From: Pterobdella sp. o SKG-2022
Taxonomy: Eukaryota > Annelida > Clitellata > Hirudinida > Piscicolidae
Length of the DNA: 64,000 nucleotides
NCBI GenBank assembly: GCA_964035795.1
Contig: OZ038320.1
Span: 5,135,863-5,199,862 of the forward strand
Reading direction: 5' to 3'
Shown here: positions 1 through 58,781 of the stretch, one piece after another
Position numbering within the stretch: position 1 is the stretch's first letter
Layout of the letters: each line of letters starts with the position of its first letter
The notes under the pieces: generated by a model
What the model saw: the letters and a program-made list of their open reading frames with translations, nothing else
Databases searched by the model: none
What the model was told of the DNA's origin: nothing
Program-made: the position numbers and the translations under genes

Positions 1-2973
1 CAATAACAATGAAAATTTTTTATTGATATAAAAAAAAATAATAATTATTATTTTTATTATGGATAATAATCAATAAGTAATAAAAGACAAGGAAATTCAA
101 CCTGAGCACAAATATTTGGTCTCTATTGTTTCATATCTCTGCATTGTTTGTTTCTGCACTTGATATTGTTCTAATATATTATTATTATTATGTTTATTGT
201 AATATTTGTTTTATTGTTATTATTTTTTTTACTATTATTATAATTATTTTTGTTATTTTTATTTTATTCTTTATTAATCGTTTTTATTCTTATTTTTTAC
301 GTTACTCCAGCCATTGTTATTTTTTCTTTTCCACAATACTTCGTAAAACATAGATAAACAAACTTAATTGGAACTATCCTTTAATAACTGTATTCTTAAG
401 TGTTTTTTTGTGCGTGTGTATATACGTATGTGTGTGAGTCTTCGTATGTGTATCTCTGTGACTAGATGTGTGTTATTTTAGATGTGTATTGAATGATAGT
501 AGGATTTTTGATATGTGGTAACAAGAGCTTGTCAACATCTGTCTCCAATAATTTCATCCATCTATCTATTCACTCTTTCATTTATCCATCCATCCCTCTA
601 TCCATCCATTTTTTAATCCATCTATCTTTCTATCCATTCTTTCATTTACCCACTGTTTCATTCTTCAATCCATTCAGCATTTTATTCCTTTAACAATTTA
701 TTTTCTATTTAATTCATCTATCTTTTATCTATTAATTTATCCAACAATTCATCTATTTTTTCAATGCACCATTATATTCATTGAAATTTACATTCAATCA
801 ACGATCTCATAAGGTGACTGATCTACATATTTATCCAAAAGTTGTTTCCATGAATCCATCTATTTATCCATTCAACTAGCTGTCCATTCCTTCCTACAAT
901 TATCAGTCTATTTCTAAATATAATTCATTATCAGCAGTTTTTGATCGGTTTTATGCATAATTCAGGAATTTGGTATAAGATTTATCAAACCATCTATCCA
1001 TTCAAAATCAATTTTATATATTGAAAATCTGATTTTCTTTTTCTCAGTTTATCCACTATTTAAGCTATCATTCATTTTTTTAAACTATCAATAAGATAAT
1101 GCATCTATACATTTTTCTATTCATGCAGCAATAATTTAGTATATACTTTAATTCATCAATCTTTTCATCCATGAATTCTTCTATTATCCCATTCATCCAT
1201 CTATTAATCTATACATTCGTTTATTCGTTCTTCTATCTATCAATAAGGAAACCTGTTCTTCAACCATCCATCTAGGCATTCATTCATTCATCTGTCTAGT
1301 AATAAATCAATTAATTTTCCAATAATCCATCTATTTATCCATTTATCTATTATTAAATTGATCTATCTTTCTATCCATTTGTTTGATTAGCCCTTTATTC
1401 ATCTATTCATCCATCCATCATATCATCTTCTCATCCAACTTTCCTAATCCTGATTGGCGGGTTAAGCTGCCACATCACATGCCTTGCGCTTATTATAGCG
1501 CCTAATTTTTAATTTTTACTTTTTTTTGAAACCATTCTCACTAAAAACCAAATTTTTTTAAATGAATTTTTTAAAAATAAAACTAATGCTCTTTTTTTTA
1601 CATTTCAACACCCACTTACTATTAAATGACTTAATAAATTGGAGAATGTCCACGAAAATCTCACATAAGATGACAAAATTATGAAGTCAATAGCATATTT
1701 TTAAAATTCCTTTTTATGGTTGTCACAGTATGTTGACATCTGTGAGGCGTTTCAAGACATTTGAAGCGTTATTGATTATATAATTGTTTCTAATTCCCAC
1801 ATTCGTTCTCAATCATCATCCCCATCGTTTATCATCTTCAAAGTCCCACTTTTATGACGTTGGAGGTAATCAAACGATATAAAATTTTGAGTTTGAGTTT
1901 TTAATTGTTTTAATATGAGTTTTCCTATTTTATCATCCATATAATTTTTTAGTTTGAAAAAAACTAACGAAAATGACCTATTTAAAAATATTTTAATATC
2001 AATTATTTTTTATCTTTTTTCAAATTATAAACATTATCGGTATAAGGTTTCTTTTGTAATATCATATTTGACCTGATGGTTAACTACAAAATTGAAAAAT
2101 TTGTGCTACAAAATATTATATTATAAATAACCCAATTACACTACATTACAAATGCTGATAACAAATTTTCAAGATTTAATTTAAATCCAGAAATAAACTC
2201 AATCAACTACCAAAGAAGATTGAGTAAGATATAAGAAAGTTTGGTAAAACCGCTAGATACAATAGAATCTTTGCTGAAAGAGCATTCATTAAGGCTTGTA
2301 TACAAATATATTTTTTGATAAAAGAAAATAAGTATATTTCATACAAATTATATATGAATGAAAAAATTTTTCACTTAGAAAATTCCAAGAGTTATTAAAA
2401 AAAATAAGTTTTTGGTTTTTATTCCAACATCAATGTTGATAATGTTTATTTACTGTTGTATAAAAAATTCAAACAGCAATGAGCACGATTATTGTGGTTT
2501 TTTGTTCTGTAAGCCAATGGAGATTTTGATTTTTCATTTTCATATTTTACTGTGTGAGTTAGAAACTATGATTTCGAAATTTTTTAATAAACTATGTTTT
2601 TTATGCACTATGTAATCAAGAGCTGATAAGCATTTGAACTTTTATTCGAGCTTTTTTAAAACTATTTTTTTATATATGATTTATGACAATAATTTTATAT
2701 TAAGATCATTCAATGAGTAATTTTAGGAAAAAGCTATTTTGGAGTTCTATTTTATACTAAAAGAATACAAGATAGTTTTCAAATTTTGTTTTTTTTAAAT
2801 TAAAATAGAAATTCATAATTAACTAAAATTTTTAAACTAGAATTATTTGATGAAAACGATAAAAAAATTAATAACCACGTGAAAATTTTACACGAAAGTA
2901 CATCCCTATCCTTCTATTGAGTATCTTTATTTTTAATTTATTTAGCTTCACTTTTGGTTTAAACTTCGACAAA
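1..2973. other. Low-complexity region upstream of UBR5, no gene seen
   Basis: This stretch is AT-rich. It contains a long degenerate tract of short CATC/TCTA-like units (listed separately) and several T-rich or ATT-rich patches. The short open frames here are made of Tyr/Ile/Phe or Ser/Ile/His low-complexity translation and show no similarity to a known family. The last 100 bases before the UBR5 ATG presumably hold its 5' UTR and promoter. I see no convincing TATA box or other core element that stands out from the AT-rich background. Confidence 0.6.
545..1437. repeat. Degenerate tetranucleotide-derived tract (CATC/TCTA units)
   Basis: Units such as CATCTATC, CATCCATC and TTCATCCA recur with many substitutions over roughly 900 bases. 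The tract looks like an old TCTA/CATC microsatellite that has decayed. Younger, nearly perfect tracts of related units occur at 15342-15493 and 44653-44901. Confidence 0.7.
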
Positions 2974-29382
<26,409 letters not shown>

Positions 29383-30465
29383 TGGATGTGTTTGGTAGCT
29401 TTTTTAGCCTGTTTCCAGCTATTTTTAGTTGATTTTTTGGGGGAGGAGGTGAGTCTGTGATTGGAGTTTGCAGCTTTGTGGTTATTCACTTAGTTCTTAG
29501 GGATGGTTTAAATGGTAAACAGTATTTTGTTTTTATTACAGTTTCATTGTTTTTTTTTCAATGTTTCATTATCAATACTTTCACCGTAATAGTTTATATA
29601 ACAATCTTAAGTTTTATGCACATATATGGATACGATTAATGGATTAATAAATAAACTATATGCACTGATTTTATTAGGCTCTCAGAATAATTGTGTCATT
29701 ATCTTAGTTCATTTTATAGCTTCAATTTGAGACTCATAGATATACAATACAGCCTTTTAGCTATCATGTGACATACCATAGGATATTTTATACTATATGT
29801 CGATGCCTGTATATATCAAATGGTTTTTTATTTTCTATATGGTATTGATTTTGGTTTCATGATAGGATTATTACTAGCGATTATTTCAAGGTATGATGAT
29901 GCATATTTTGGGTTGGTTTTTCAGAAAATATAAGTCTTTTGTCTGTATTTACCTTTAGTTTTATATGGTGGGGGCTAAGGCTAAAAAGATCTTTTGCAAA
30001 ACTGAAGTTCAAATGAGTTATATAAAAACTTTATAGATTCTGTAAATCGGCTTTCCTATTAAATACTCAGTATTCGGGAAAGTTTTTTAAATATATTTAA
30101 TTTTGCTAAGTTGCTGTAAATGGATATTTAATATGTATCACTAGTATTTTGTCAATTATAAGTTTTAATTAAGTATTTTTTATTAAATGACACTTGATTG
30201 TCACAACAACATTAATTCAACTGTTATTTGCTTCTCGTGTGAGTTTTAAATTCGTTTTAAAATTTCACGTTTTTATTTGTTCGTCATTTTTGCTCATTTA
30301 ATTTTTTGTGTTTTATATAAAATTATTGATTTTATTTCAAATAAAGAGTCATATTTCACTTTGGTTGAAATATATCAAGTTAATTTTATAGAGATTTTCA
30401 CATTATAAAAGTAGAATTATCAAGCGCTTTTTTTTTGTAAGCAGACGAATTTTGAAACATCCAAA
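29383..30465. other. Spacer between UBR5 and the coiled-coil gene
   Basis: Apart from the candidate UBR5 polyadenylation signal I see no coding potential, RNA gene or recognisable repeat. The last part (30300-30465) is AT-rich and should hold the 5' UTR and promoter of the next gene. Confidence 0.5.
29646..29655 (+). promoter_or_regulatory. Candidate polyadenylation signal of UBR5
   Basis: Two overlapping AATAAA hexamers lie about 265 bases after the UBR5 stop codon. Position and sequence fit a 3'-end signal. AATAAA is common by chance in DNA this AT-rich, so this is a candidate only. Confidence 0.45.
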
Positions 30466-33400
30466 ATGGATGAAGTGAATCAAGTGGCTAGATTAATAAA
30501 CCAATTGAGTGAGTCATTTTTAAAACTTAATGAATTATTTCCACATCTTTATTTGATGATTTTATAAATCTTAGGGTTCGAGAACTCCACGCTTAAAAAG
30601 GAAATAGGATTGGCAGAAAAACAAAAGAAAAACTTAAATATTAGTTTAAAAAAACTCAAAATTGAATATGATAACCTCATTGAGACGAATTCGAACATCT
30701 CAAAGATGTGTCGTATGCTGGATGAACAGGAGACTGTTTTGGAAGCCGATATCAAAAAGTATATTTGTTGTTTAAACTGAAAAATTCATTAACTGACTTA
30801 CAAAAAGCTTCTTGTTTTCTAGTAAATAAAATTGTTTGATTTGAATGATTTAAATTTTACTGTAAAGATTTTGTGTTCCACTTTGATCTTATTTCACTTA
30901 TAAATCGTAAATTATTTTGAATATTGAAAACTGTGATGGTTACATATCTTTAAAAACGTGTTTCTTAGAGTTATATTATAAAAATTTATATTTTAAGATT
31001 CACTTACGATAATCGATTACTAGAAGAAAAACACAAAACATTATCAAAAGAAAATGAGCTTGAAGTAGAAAAAGGAAATGTTATATGGTAAAAGTGTTTA
31101 ATTTCAAAAACTTTATTTGTTATAAAATTTTACAAATGTTTTCAAATGATTTTTTTCATTAAATTATATATTAAATTTTCACATTAAGCTATATTTAAAA
31201 CTTATTTTGAGTAACCTAGCAAAGAGAAAGACTCAAGATATGCTCATTTCAAAAAGATGTTGGATGACAGACGAGAGCAACTTGATAAATTCCTTTTGAC
31301 AAGGTTTGTAATCATCAATAGTTCTTATCATTTTTTCGCATTAGATAAGAAAAATCATTGTAATAATAACCAATAATTCAATTTGATATCATTATCATAT
31401 GCATTATTTTATTGAATTTATTATTTTAGAGAAATTTGTAAAAAATTATTCAAGTTAGCGAGTTTTCAATATAATATTTTCATAGTTCATTTTCAGTTTT
31501 TTTCATATACGTGTTTATATTATACATGAATCTAGCGATTATTTTTCCTGAGCATAAGCATATCGTTAATGATACACAATAAAGGGATGATCTAAGGAAG
31601 TGTTGTGAGATGAGGAGGAAGGAGGTTTATTTAGAGAAGCTACAAAAGGAAGTACAGGAGTTGGAGAATAAGTGTGAGATAGCATGTTATAATATATATA
31701 TAAAATTATTCAATATTATGCTTATTGAGTTCATATTATTATCATCACAAATGTTTAGTATTCGAAATATAATTACATATGATGTCTCAAAATTTAGAAA
31801 ACAATTCACATATGTGAAATCTTTCAGGGGCTGCTAAAGGGGGAGAATACTCTAAAGAGAAAGAGACTGAATACATCATCAAGATGTTAATATACCTTAC
31901 TATTTTGTGTGGATAAAGAGATAGATGAATTGATCAATGGTAAATTAATAACAGTGCAAAAAACATGAAAGAAGTTGAAATATTAAGAAGGGAAATAACA
32001 GAAAAAGTGTTTGAAAAGTCTCATCATTATTCTGATAAGAGTCAGTTCCATGATAAAAACAATAATAATACAAATTATAGCAATAATAAAAATAACAATG
32101 ATGATTCAAATTACTTGGAGTCGTTCAATGATTGCTTCAATGATAATATTTATATGGGTGGTGATAGCAATGATACTAGTAATACCAATAATAACAAAAT
32201 TAACTACAATGAAAATATTACTTCTAATAATAGTATAATTTTCCATGATGAAAACAATAACAATAATGATAATATTGACTTGAGTAAAAATAATAATTTT
32301 AACATCGATGATGATGTATTTGGTTTTAACGATAAAAGTAAAAATGTTAATAATAATGCACAAAGTAATCATGAAATTAATGACCCAAATAGGAATAATA
32401 ATATCAAAGTAACCAACAATAAAGAAAATAATAAAGAATCAAAAGGAAAGTGTGATAGTGGTTTTGATGACATGTTTTTCGACTTAAACAGTTTTTTCAC
32501 CACTCCCATTAAATATGCTGATGATAAAAATGGTAGTAATACTCAAAACAATAGTAGGAATAATATTATTAAAATTAACAATAATGAAAAAAGTAATAAA
32601 GCTGATAACAATCTAAATAACAATAATGTTGAATTTGATGCTTATATGCGTCCAATGGATGATAATAATAGAATGGACAGTATTGAAGGCTTCAATGACA
32701 CAACAACTTACAATAGCGGTGACATCAATTCAAACATGAGAATTAACACTACTAACAATAATGCTAATAATCAAAGTAACATCAGCAATAACAACACTAA
32801 CGGCTATAATAATGGCAAAGCCTCTAAGACAAGCAATAATTTCAATAACTCAATTGCTAATGCTTCAAAACCTCTTACTGGCACCGCTAACAATGTATCC
32901 AAAAAATCTATTGATTTTATGTAAGTTATATCATAATGTAATTTTTTTGATGAATCTATTCAGTAAGCATCATATATATATTCAAAAAGATAATAAAGTT
33001 CTTATTGAGGTAGTTCTTCGTACAAGCAGGATGAGGTGGTTCGGACATGTAGAGCGTAGCGTGGGTTGAATTTCTCAGGTGCGAAAGTTGGATTTAGATA
33101 CTTGCAAGAAGCCTGGTAGGCCCAAAAAGACTTGGAATGAGCTCATATTGAATGATAAAAGAAAGCTAGACATGGTTTGTGCGGATCCACTTGATCGCTC
33201 TGAATGGAAAGGCCGACTTCGAGATAGAACTTCCAAAAAGCCCAACCCTTGGTAAAGGAAAACGGGCTATAAAAAGGATTTGATTGATTGATTGTATTAT
33301 TATTCTTATTAGGATAGGTATATAAATTGCCTCCATCACAGAGACTTTACTGATCTGGGCATCTTCGACATGTTCTCCAGCAAGAAAACACAATCAAATA

Positions 33401-36123
33401 GCATCAATAAAAATAAAAAAAATGATAATGAATTAATGAATAATAATAGCAACAAAAACAATAATATCTCGATAAATAATAAAACAAGAAACAATAATAA
33501 GAACAGTTTAGTTAATTATAATGATACTAGTTATAGTGATAGGATCAACAATGGCTCTGATAATCATGAGAAGATTTCAAGTAATCGTAATATCTCCTTC
33601 ACAAGTAATAATGATAATTATAACATTAGTAACAACGACATCGATAAAGTTAACACAAATGATACAGCCATCCAAAGCAAAAATACCAATGATAAAAAAA
33701 ATAATGATGATGGAAATATTAACAACACTAATAATGATGATAATCAAAATTTTATCGAAAATGATTATATTTACAATAAAAATAATCAAAATTTAATTAA
33801 AAATAATAATAATTTGTTCGACAAGACTCTTGCCCAACACAGCATGACAAAAGTTAATTGTGATATAAGCACTTGTGCTCCAGAGGTTGATAATAAAAAT
33901 AATAAACTTATTAGTAATAAAAATAATAATAATTTCTTGCTTTTCGAACGTGATAATATTTTTGATGATGAGGTCAATAATAAAGTCAAAAAAAATAATA
34001 ATAATGAAAAGATTCATAACGACATATCTTTTGACCCTAATAAACTCACAAATGATAATTTAGAGGATACCCCTATTGAAGAAGCCCACAATATCATCAA
34101 TAATAAGAATGAAGCACCTTTAAACAAGAATAATGCAAATAACGTACAGTTCTACCAGAAGGATAAAGATAAAGATATTAATATCAACGTTAAAAATAAA
34201 ACTAATATTAATAATAATGATGATAACACTAACAATAAGGATACCTTCAAAAACACTATTGAGAATGATGTCAATGTTACTATGAATAATGCTGGTAACA
34301 GCTCAGAAGCCACTAGAAATGAAGCTCCATCTCGCACTTCCTCTTTTTCCGTTGTTGCTAGCGCTTTTTCTATTTTTCTATTATCAATATTCATAACATG
34401 ATAAATAATATGAATATCCAAATAGAAATCAACTCAAACGATGGCATACTCACACAGGACTCAGCTCACAAACGATCGTTGGAAGAGCGTCATCATGACT
34501 CGAGAAGTTCTTCAGTAGATGGCGATGTTGAATGCAAAAAGATGAAGCTGATTTCGACACCTCGTCACCCTGTTTGCTATTTTTCTTATTCTTATCGTTC
34601 CCATTATTATTTTTATTATTGCTGTATTGCTATTGTTGTCATAATAGCAGTTATATTATCAATACAAACTAATATATCACTATTATTTTTCACCCATCAT
34701 AAGTTGCATCAACATTATCACAAGAGTCTTCACGCACTTTTCATTGTTATGATGTATCTTCGTGTCCTATAATTGATGTTTTACTTGTAGGTCAATATGT
34801 AAATAATTGATTTTCACAGGAGAAAGCACCAGAGACCTTCCTTTTCAAGTCACCCACCACTCCTGTTTTAATGACAAGTAAAATCATTATAGTTGTATAA
34901 AAATAAAATAGTAATTAATGTTATTTTCGTCATTTTAATTTTTTTTTCTGATGCTTTATGATTAAATTTGTCATAGGATTAATATACTACGATATTAAAT
35001 CCCCTCTCCTCCATATTAAATCTCCCCCCAGCACCAACAGCCAACTTGTTCGAATCTCCGTGTCAACCCGGTTAATATTTTTTTATATCATTGGATGCCG
35101 TTGTCGTCCATATATTTCCACTCGTTATTTTATTTTTATTCATAACTTATTTTTCCATTCGAACTAGGTTATTTTAAATTTTTTATGTCAAAAGAGAACG
35201 TATTTTGACATATAAAATTAAATACTTCTTTGAGATTTTTTTTTATAGTATAACTATATGAAACTGTTATATTCCCTTTGAAGGCACACCGTCGCAAACC
35301 CACAATAACTTCTTCATGGTGAACTCTCCTCAGTTCATAGGTGCTCATTTGATTTTTTTGTCGTATTAGTAGTAATAGTTGTAGTTTTAATAATAGCAGT
35401 AGTTTTGTAGTTTTTGTTTTTTTTTTCGTTATAATGAGAAAATTTTAAATACATTTATTGTTTTAGTAATAAAGTATTTGTATTAGTATTAGTAACAATA
35501 AAAATAATAATTAATAGAATTTGTAGAAATGAAAGTATTGATATTAGGTAGATGATGATTTCTCAGTAAATCAAAAAGCTTTTGAGCTTTTAAACCAGCA
35601 TGTTGTTTTGCATTATATTTTATTATGTTTTAGAATTATACTTTAATCAGAAATTATAGTATTATGAGTAGAACTAGTAGTGGTACAATCATTATCATTT
35701 CTTCAAACATTCATCTTGCCACCAATAAGGCACAGAACAGTCAGATATAAACTTCACGTTCAATGACACACTCGACGACATTAACATATTCTCTAGCGAT
35801 GGTAATAACCACAACAACAATGATAACGATTTTCATGGAGTCTCTCTGGGTTTGTGTGGATTTGTTCTTTTGTACGTGTGTATGTATTTCTATATTTTAA
35901 CGAAAAAATCTGTATATTGCAAATAGATATTAATCATAAGTTTTCACTTCCACAAAACTTTTTTGAATAGTATGGTTTTATGCGTTTATAATCGCGTGGT
36001 ATTACGTAAATTTAATATGTTAACATAAACTTATTAAAATGTTAATATATCACATCCGCAGGGAGTTTGGCTGGGAATTTTGGTGGTAGTTCTTGGGGTT
36101 GTGATGGTGGAAAGCTTTTCTGA
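30466..36123 (+). CDS. Unrecognised protein: coiled-coil head, long Asn-rich middle, Ser-Pro-motif tail
   Basis: Thirteen exons in one consistent phase: 30466-30508, 30575-30758, 30998-31087, 31220-31303, 31585-31671, 31955-32920, 33342-34350, 34458-34571, 34820-34877, 35041-35070, 35284-35340, 35730-35849, 36062-36123. Together they give 2904 nt, 967 residues plus stop. Residues 1-185 are highly charged with heptad-like Leu/Ile spacing (KKEIGLAEKQKKNLNISLKK, LQKEVQELENNAKNMKEVEI), so a coiled coil is expected. Residues about 180-810 are dominated by Asn, with Asp, Lys and Ser, in AAT/AAC runs. Residues about 820-967 contain KRSLEERHHDSRSSS, ECKKMKL, and SP/TP motifs (STPRHP, FKSPTTP, ESPCQP, NSPQF) and end in GGSSWGCDGGKLF. 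No signal peptide or membrane segment is seen. The splice model is my inference; exon 31955 joins 31671 with the phase preserved. I cannot assign a family. A structural or meiotic coiled-coil protein is possible, but nothing here proves it. Confidence 0.7.
32985..33290 (+). mobile_element. 3' end of an RTE-like non-LTR retrotransposon in an intron
   Basis: Translation gives SRMRWFGHVERS, a stop, then LDTCKKPGRPKKTWNELI and DPLDRSEWKGRLRDR, ending KKPNPW and TAA. This is the usual C-terminal tail of RTE/BovB-like LINE polyproteins. The element ends in GATTGATTGATTG, a short simple repeat, as RTE elements commonly do. Only the last 300 bases are present, so it is strongly 5'-truncated, and one in-frame TGA interrupts it. 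It sits inside the 421-base intron that divides the Asn-rich exons. Its last 42 bases recur at 40317-40358. Confidence 0.8.
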
Positions 36124-36687
36124 TTACTTATCATTTCTAATTTATTTTTTCAATTAATTCATCCGCTTCAGTTTTTTTTTTTTGGTATTATATAAATGGG
36201 AATTGTTGTTTTTCATCTTTGCTGTTTTTTTTTAAATTTTTATTTTATTTTTTGAATGCTCAATCGTTATCTTTTTTTATGTTTGTGATGTGTGAAGGCT
36301 GCTATCATTGTAAATTAGAACAGACTCGATTAATAGGAAAATATCAAGGTTTTTTCTGCATCAATTTTAATTTGAAATTATCATTGTTTTTACAATAGTT
36401 GCATAGGTGGACGTATCTAGTTATAATTAGCCTCATTAGATGTTTTAAAATTGTTAAATACATCAAATTTATTTTATTTTGCCTTTTTGTTTAAAACTCG
36501 ATTTGTAAGAAGGATATTTTAAAAATTAAAATTTTTGTTTAAAAGGATTAAATTTATTTTAAAATATTTTTTCCACTATATTAAATGGCATGTTTTCTAA
36601 AAGAATTTTGAGTTCTACGCTTAGCAACATCAGCTGTTCCGATGCACAACTTTTACTTTCGTTCGTGTTTTTTTTTTACTTATCAAA
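36124..36687. other. Spacer before the Cys-loop channel gene
   Basis: AT-rich, with no gene, RNA or repeat that I can recognise. It must hold the 3' UTR of the coiled-coil gene and the 5' UTR of the channel gene. Confidence 0.5.
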
Positions 36688-41552
<4,865 letters not shown>

Positions 41553-42491
41553 TTATCTTCACTATTTTTTAAACTTCTATTATTTTTTTTTAATTTCATT
41601 TTTGTATAAAATTCATATAAAACGACTCTGCTCAATATAAAACAATGTACGATTATAAAGCAAAAGTTCTAACAAAAAAAAACAAGATTCACATAAACAA
41701 TAGTCTTGCTTAACTACCGTATTTCTTGTAGATCTCTTTTGCTACTAAAATCCCCCTCCAAATCTTAAAACTTATCATCCTAGTTCAAAAAACTAACATT
41801 GAGTTGATAACTCCCAAAAAAAGGATGGACGTACATCATAACCCAAAAACAGTCTCGCACTTTTGATACAAGTTTTATTGCAACTATCCTAACCAGAGAA
41901 TCTTGGAGGTATGAAAAATAACGCTGAAAATAAAGCTAAGCAACTTGATTCATTCAAGCAATTGCACTTGGAAAGATTCCTTCAAACAAACCATGGAAAA
42001 AAATCTGATTATTAACACAAGAGAAGATTTTAAAAATTTTATTGAAATAGTTTTTAAAACCAAAAATACGAAATAAAGAATATTCATAAGAAATGAATAA
42101 AAGTTTGAAACTTAGAATTTTAGATTACATATAACCTCAACAATAATTTTGAACGGCACCTACAGTGAAAAATAGATTCAACTGAAAGAATGATACAAAA
42201 TGAGTTAAATGCAGGTACAAACGGTAATGCTACCAGCAATATAATATTACAAACGTCAATAAAAAATCATCCGATCAACTAGTTTCAATTGTTCAAAAAA
42301 AGCATTTAAATATAAAATATTTATCTAACGAAATTGATATTGCTAAAAAAGTAATGTTGTCGATAGCAGAAAAATAATAATAATTATTATTATAATAATA
42401 ATGTTTGCTTTAGCGCTTTACAAACTGACTTTCATTCATCCCTAATAATAATAATAATAAAATGATGCTATCAGTAAAAGTAAATAATGCG
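41553..42491. other. Tail-to-tail spacer between the channel gene and WDR81
   Basis: Both genes end here, 939 bases apart. On the plus strand AATAAA occurs at 41929-41934. On the minus strand AATAAA occurs near 41873-41878, so the two 3' UTRs could overlap. Near 42375-42460 there is AT triplet sequence around AGCGCTTTACAAA, which may be an inverted scrap of the SINE tail. No gene is seen. Confidence 0.5.

Positions 42492-58781
<16,290 letters not shown>

Noticed and set aside
34351..34401. Hydrophobic C-terminal tail (SVVASAFSIFLLSIFIT) suggesting a tail-anchored protein
   Set aside because: It is better explained as intron read-through: a donor at 34351 joins in phase to exon 34458, which continues the Ser-rich soluble tail.
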